From Xestospongia bergquistia (Eukaryota > Porifera > Demospongiae > Haplosclerida > Petrosiidae), in assembly GCA_963965975.1 (NCBI GenBank), contig OZ014413.1, forward strand, positions 7,137,501-7,201,500: a DNA stretch of 64,000 bases. The letters are read 5' to 3'. Positions 58,536-64,000 of the stretch are shown here, piece after piece. Position 1 is the stretch's first letter, and the number at the start of each line of letters is the position of its first letter. Under the pieces are notes generated by a model that was not told the origin of the DNA, did not search any database, and was given only the letters and a program-made list of their open reading frames with translations. A program made the position numbers and the translations under genes.

Positions 58536-60143
58536 ATGAATTACAAGAACATTTGAATTAGTTCTAAAGGAGCTTTTGTGGTACTGGCAATGGGCATCCT
58601 GCTCTCAAGTACTATCATATTATCAGGAGATCTTTCAACATATTTCATTGATTACTATTCATATATCATATTTCCTGTAGTCAGTCTTCTCTATCTATTA
58701 TATCCTCTTCTTGGTTTGTTAAATGAAAAATGGATGAGAATTAAAGTTTTACTGGTTGGAATTATATTAATATTTGTTGGATTCTTTATCAACATAGTTT
58801 TATTAGTGACTTTATACTTTGTACATTTTAATAGCATTGCTGTATGTATATGTTTAGTTGTAAGTTTTCCATACTTTTTGGATATGGTATATTTGAAGCT
58901 AATGTGATCCAATTTGGTACTGATCAACTTCAGTTTGCACCATCTCAAGAGTTAAGTAGTTTTGTTTATTGGGTTTTCTATCTATTTTTAGTTGCTTTCA
59001 TTTTGTTAATAGTATCAATTATAACAGCTACTGTTTATAAAAACACAATTTATTTTACTTTTTTTTTGGTTTTGGTTTACTTATTGTCATAATTGCAGTT
59101 GTGTTTTTGTTGCTTAAAACATCACTTGGTTATTGAGCCAGCTCAACACAACACTCCCATCAAACTAATTTGGAAAATTATGAAATATGCTTGTACTCAC
59201 AAACAACCAGTGAGACCTAGTGCCTTTACATATGGAGAGTTTCCTCCCTCAAGGCTTGATCTATGTAAAGAGAGATATGGAGGACCATTTACTACTATAC
59301 AAGTAGAGGATGTCAAAAGCTTTTTCTACATACTTAGTATTGTTTTAGGGACCTTTGGATATGGATTTATTGACACTAAATCCAAAATTACAGATTAATA
59401 TTTAATTCTTATGAGAAAGGATGATCCAAATAGTTTTGTCAAAAATCTACTTTTGATAAATCCGCTCACAGTTTTTATTTTGTCATTGTATTTGCTGTTC
59501 AATTTATAATAGTTCCTTTCTTCTCTAAGTACATTCCTAGTATGTTGAAACGTATATGGATTGGACTAGTGGCACTGTTAGTAAAGTCAATAATGATAAC
59601 TATTATAAGCTATTTCAAGACCAGAGATATCAGAAATGTTTTAATTATTAATGATTTGTGTTTGAACCTTACCAACAACATACATAACCTTTCAAAATGA
59701 ACAATCAGATGAACTCACACTACCTTTCTATATAATGGCTGTTCCTCATTTTTTTGCTGGTTTTGGTATTTTGCTAATTCACTTCACAAGCTTTGAGTTT
59801 ATTCTAGCTCAAGGTCCTCGTACTATGCATGGATTGTTAATTGGAATATGGTACATAAACAATAGTATTTATTGTGTGCATCTAACTGTCGCAAGCTCAT
59901 CATTAGGATGCTATTGAGAGTATTATGCTGTTAAGACAGGTGTTGTTTTCATTTCAGTCATTATTTACACTATTGCTGCATATAAATACAAGTATAGACA
60001 ACGTAATGAATTATCTGATGTTAATGAAAGACTTATTATTACAGAAAATACTGAAAGACAACTAGACCAGGAATATGACATAGAATATGTAGATGATGGA
60101 TGATGACAGTGATGCAACTAAAAATTCTGTTAATTCTATTTAA
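58536..60143 (+). pseudogene. POT-like transporter, full length with many lesions
   Basis: Counterpart of the intact gene at 31348. ATG 58536 is kept but codon 7 is TGA. Single-base losses at about 58875 and 59058-59065, a CAA-to-TAA at 59396, a deletion of several codons near 59500, a small insertion near 59680 and TGG-to-TGA near 59916 break the frame. SRLDLCKERYGGPFTTIQVE and FEFILAQGPRTMHGLLIGIW are still readable, as is the NSI terminus. It is the decayed partner of a gene that stays intact in the other block. Confidence 0.92.
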
Positions 60144-60545
60144 ATTGTTTTCAGCTTTTTCATGCACAATGCCATGTCAATAACTGATTTGCACACTGTT
60201 TATGCATATTATCTTAAGTATAAAATTATTTATACTTTTTTATTTATGATATTTTCTTATAGGATGAATATTGCTGTGCTTATAATTTATTTGCTATTTA
60301 GTATGTTATTTGTTCAAAGTACTAAGAATGATCAGCGTGGTGGGTTCTGGTGGAGAAACTGTAAATTATGATTATCTGATCATGACTCAATGAACATGCA
60401 GTTGACTGTTCCTGCTCCACAATTATGATATTTTCTGGTCTTCACTGTGCTTAATGTTATCATAAGATTACACGAATGACTGGATAATATCAACTCTATT
60501 AACACCTGGAACTTTACATGTGGCATACTGACTACCACTAAGAAA
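60144..60545. other. Non-coding segment unique to block B
   Basis: Follows the transporter relic where block A instead has the half-transporter at 33486. No gene seen before 60546. Confidence 0.5.
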
Positions 60546-60941
60546 ATGTCAGATTTAGAATTTGAAGAAGGTAGCAATAGTCTCCAATCATCTGGCTTGA
60601 AAATGCCTCCTCCACAAAAAAGGATGAAACAGATGAAGCTTCAATTTTCAATATCTACTGATAATTCGGCATGTTCCAATACAGGTCAGATATGTGACAG
60701 CACATTTAATTCTGAGAATTTTAACAACCCTATCAATGATGTTCAACATGATCCTTCATGTTGTACATCAGAATGTTGCTTGGGGTGTTTGACTCTTTTT
60801 CAGACTACTGACCCAAACATATTGTCAAAGCTTAGAAAAAAAGACAGGGTGATAGGTATCGAAACTTTTCTTCTACCTGGTGTAAAGCCTTTCCATGGCT
60901 GTCATTATGCAGGATTCTTAAGGGCAAGGTGGATGAAATAG
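60546..60941 (+). CDS. Short protein with CCxxECC cluster, possible hAT/TTF-type transposase fragment
   Basis: Open frame of 131 residues: acidic start (MSDLEFEEG), a basic KRMKQMKL patch at about 45-52, and a Cys cluster (CCTSECCLGC) at about 92-101 followed by LFQTTDPNILSKLRKKDR. In family terms this order recalls the N-terminus of hAT/ZMYM-like transposase proteins with a TTF-type finger, but the Trp-containing finger core and all catalytic parts are absent; the frame ends soon after. It lies in a 1.1 kb segment found only in block B. It may equally be an unrelated lineage-specific gene. Confidence 0.35.
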   Translation: MSDLEFEEGSNSLQSSGLKMPPPQKRMKQMKLQFSISTDNSACSNTGQICDSTFNSENFNNPINDVQHDPSCCTSECCLGCLTLFQTTDPNILSKLRKKDRVIGIETFLLPGVKPFHGCHYAGFLRARWMK

Positions 60942-62399
60942 ATGAAAAAGAAATTAATATCAATTTTTGTTTGCTATATAAAATGATTACTAATGAAAGT
61001 GAGTTCATCATGATATACAGCATATGTGCATGTGTCAAACTAAGTAAATAATGAGGGCCCCACAAATAAGAAATTCATTCCTATACCTATGATGATGGGT
61101 GTGGTGGATAAAAGACATTTCTTTTCTACTATCAACTTTTGTTATTATAGAGACAAGGATGAGGTGATCATGACAGAATAGGAAAAATAGTTAATTCAAT
61201 TTACTGCCTTGTAGAATAAATACAGCACATATGTGACCCTGCACACCTGTTTGGTATATATATTAATGCCTGATGGTAGGTAACACTGACTCTCTATTAA
61301 AATGCATATATCCTAATCCTTGTATTATATTCGTTTTAATGATTGACTAATGACATTGTGGAATTTAGAATGCTTTGATTTTTTGATACATAGCATATAA
61401 TATATTAAGTGCTTCTCATGTCTTTAAAGCATAATATTGCCTATTAGTACATAAAACTTTCACTTTTAACTATTAAAGACTGTTTTGCTAAAGAGTATCA
61501 TAATATGATAACCAAATAAAGTGCAATTAGGCTATCGTACATGATTGGTAAAAAAGAAAAACAACATAGGTGTAACTTTTATGCTTTTAAAGTGAGTATT
61601 GTCATATGTAATATATTTTAATTACTTTAATTGGCTAATTATGAGCATATATATAATTCTTTACATAAATTTAAAAATATTAAACTATCAAATTATCAAA
61701 GATATTAAAGCTACTTTTTCCAATCATTTATTTACAATTCAATTACAATCTCTGTATTGATATAAATATACTTACTGACACTACCAAAGTATATATAACT
61801 TCAGTTCTAGTGTTATTCTCTTTTCCTTTACCAAACATTGACACTAGTCTAACCCTGCTTAATTTGTTTAGCATATAACCTCTAACAAAACTGTCTTTAA
61901 TTTTTGAAACTGAACTGATTCTTTAAGGAGAACAATTTAGCATAATATATGTTGTAAAATCGAAGTTTATTAATTCCACAATGACATTAGTCAATCTATG
62001 ACATCTGATTTCGAGTAATGTGCATTTAAATGGATAGTCAGGGCCATAAGCAGCAATATATACTAAATAGATGGGTAGGATCACATATATATTGGGTATG
62101 AGGTGTGTCTCCTGTAAGTCGAGTTCAACTCTTTGTTGGTTTAATACTCACTAACCTTCGACATATGTAGTCAGATAATAAACATGCTAGTAGTTCCTTT
62201 ACTATAATCTTTTAATGTACTATGACTATATTCTGTTGTGCCACTAGAATTGTGCATAGTTTCAGCGTATTTCCATATATGGATATTATGAAATAATTAA
62301 TATTACTTATAAATAGTCTGACAAAGAGAAACTTCGGAAATGAAGGAAACTGTAGAAAAGCATGAAAATCCCACTCAACTGAAAATCTATTACTTACTA
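60942..62399. other. Spacer collinear with 34190-35330
   Basis: 61282 onward matches block A (from 34187) in order and orientation. No gene seen. Confidence 0.65.
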
Positions 62400-62600
62400 A
62401 AGATGCCTGTCTCTACATTTAAAACATAAATATTGAATATAGCAAACTCTGATAAATGATCAATTAATGATTTAAAGTAGGGATATCTTAATTCATGAAG
62501 CAGACCAAAATTATCAGCCTGAGTATAAGTAATAATTCCTTTAAGTGTTAATAGTTGTTAATATAAATCTGAGATCAAATAAGAGGTAAACAGTTTTATT
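62400..62600 (-). pseudogene. Fragment of the beta-helix protein membrane domain
   Basis: Longer version of 35340-35450. On the minus strand, counterparts of LNGIIFYAQAANCGLL, a YHYFNSSIDRLSGFAIF-like piece (here SLIDHLSEFAIFNIYVLN) and ET can be read across shifts. Confidence 0.7.
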
Positions 62601-63018
62601 CTTAGAGAAAACAATGTATTAGGCTATGATTGAAGAAAACATTATTAAAGACTTAACTAAGGGTTCATTCAGATGTTTAAGTAAACCAATATAGTATCAA
62701 AATAGAGATATTAAAATAAATAATTAGTGAGTGTACTTTAACAGTTATGACTTCAATGATTTTATTTTGCATTTTCAGTGCATCATTCTAATTTTAGTAG
62801 TCAACTGGGGGAATGTTGGTGACTCTAATATTTAATATATTTATTTCTACGTAATAATTTTGTAATTTGGACCATGAATGAATGAGAGCATAATAATTTC
62901 ACAGCTAGTGATATTAATAGATATTTGACAATAACTGAATGGACTTTTTGAAGAATTTCAAATTATAGAAAAGCTGTGTAACATTCTAAAATAATTTATC
63001 ATCTTCCTAAATATATAC
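62601..63018. other. Spacer upstream of the last transporter
   Basis: Collinear with about 35455-35885. A weak relative of the hairpin region is at about 62795-62830. No gene. Confidence 0.6.
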
Positions 63019-63480
63019 AGTCTTACTTTAAAAGTAAAGAGAAAAAGAAAAAACTATCTACCATTTTCCAAAATATTTTTTAATGCTGTTGTTAGTCTAA
63101 CTAACTGTGATAATGACAACTAAGTTCTTCAATAAGCCTCTAAGTTATTTTTAACAGTTATTAGAAAGCATAACTGTGATAATGACAAGTAAGTTTATTG
63201 AATTAGCCTCTAAGTTATTTTTAACAGTTATTAGAAAGCATAGTCTTACTTTAAAGGTAAAGAAAAAAAGAAAAAAAACTATCTACAATTTTCCAAGTTC
63301 TCCACTTCAAAAATATTTTTTAACGTTGTTGTTAGTCTAACTAACTGTGATAATGACAACTAAGTTCTTCAATAAGCCTCTAAGTTATTTTTAACAGTCA
63401 TTAGAAAGCATAACCGTGATAATGACAAGTAAATTTATTGAATTAGCCTCTAAGTTATTTTTAACAGTTATTAGAAAGCA
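63019..63480. repeat. Nested tandem expansion of the transporter proximal block
   Basis: Two copies with a 240-bp period (for example gttgttagtctaactaactg at 63088 and 63328). Each copy contains two inner repeats about 69 bp apart beginning taactgtgataatgacaa and ending tttttaacagttattagaaa. The proximal block thus occurs four times here but once before other transporters. Confidence 0.9.
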
Positions 63481-63627
63481 TCTTAGTGTTGATAGATTGA
63501 AAATGACCGTCCATTCTTTCAAGTTCATCATATAAGTAGCACTACTCTGGATGCACGAGTCGTTTTTGCTTTTTTTCTGTGGTACTATACCTATTGCATC
63601 AGTTATCAAACTACAAGATAAACAGAG

Positions 63628-64000
63628 ATGAACTACAAGAACATTTGCATTAGTTCTAAAAGTGCTGCTGTGGTACTGGCAACAAGTATCCTGCTCTCAA
63701 CTATTACTATATTTTCAAACCTTTCCACATATTTCATTGATCACTATTCATATGTCATATTTGCTGTAGTTGGTCTTTACTGTCTATTTTATCCTCTTCT
63801 TGGTTTGTTAGGTGAGAAATGGATGAGATATAAAGTTTTACTGGTTGGAATAATATTAATATTTGTTGGATTTATTATAATCATTGTTACATTACTGACT
63901 CTATACTTTGTACATGTCAATAGTATTACTCTCGCTGGCATATGTTTAGTTGTAACTTTTACATACTTTTTTGGATATGGTATATTTGAAGCTAATGTTA
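63628..64000 (+). CDS. POT-like transporter, 5' part, cut by the window end
   Basis: From ATG 63628, after the conserved leader gataaacagagATG and TGTGGTACTATACC, 124 codons are open to the window end. They include NICISSKSAAVVLATSILLS, LGLLGEKWMRYKVLLVGIIL and FFGYGIFEANV. It is the counterpart of the broken copy at 36242 and most like the 33486 copy. No lesion is seen in the visible part, so it may be intact. Like the others it lacks an ExxER motif in helix 1. Confidence 0.85.
   Translation, partial: MNYKNICISSKSAAVVLATSILLSTITIFSNLSTYFIDHYSYVIFAVVGLYCLFYPLLGLLGEKWMRYKVLLVGIILIFVGFIIIIVTLLTLYFVHVNSITLAGICLVVTFTYFFGYGIFEANV

Noticed and set aside
1..64000. Possible bacterial or viral origin of the repeated genes
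   Set aside because: Exon/intron signals in the tandem array, microsatellites, TFIIB-like exons, a MITE and lack of operons all indicate a eukaryotic host genome. The beta-helix motif alone is not evidence of transfer.

Overview
The window is AT-rich eukaryotic DNA, most likely from an early-branching marine invertebrate; a demosponge is my best guess. That is an inference from protein character, long low-complexity intergenic DNA, GT/AG-bounded exon-like pieces and the absence of operons or Shine-Dalgarno sites. I had no database search. No rRNA, tRNA, CRISPR array or prokaryotic feature was recognised.

Layout. Most of the window is a tandem segmental duplication built from two intron-less gene families. 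Family 1 is a 12-helix MFS transporter of the POT/SLC15-like type, always on +: intact at 19298-20896 and 31348-32976, frameshifted at 42810-44479, cut by the window end at 63628, and decayed at 3.3, 33.5, 36.2, 40.3 and 58.5 kb. Family 2 is a ~1285-residue surface protein, always on -, with a signal peptide, a parallel beta-helix-like ectodomain, a Cys-rich collar and about eight to nine membrane segments: intact at 24039-27890 and 51045-54905, with a dozen relics. The block 17.88-36.35 kb is repeated at 41.34-63.7 kb, and the remains of an older copy occupy 1-3440. Within each block the transporter and the beta-helix gene converge, and the next transporter lies divergently upstream.

Between the old copy and the first full block (3.66-17.67 kb) sits an unrelated array: three tandem units of 5.5, 4.3 and 4.1 kb plus a stub. 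Each unit carries the 5' end of a TFIIB-like gene (zinc ribbon and B-reader exons, -) divergent from exon-like pieces of an unidentified spliced gene (+), with a minisatellite, a GC-rich hairpin and a GT microsatellite in an apparent intron.

Regulatory and mobile structure. Transporter copies share a proximal block about 200-300 bp upstream of ATG, expanded to four copies before the last gene. The two most similar transporters (19.3 and 42.8 kb) also share a pair of near-perfect hairpins about 0.7-0.8 kb upstream. The intact beta-helix genes share a TATA-like box. A 238-bp MITE with long inverted ends at 56084-56321 has an empty site in the paralogous copies.

How the genes work together is not shown by the sequence. 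Repeated co-duplication of a transporter with a large surface protein suggests linked expansion, but function is inference.
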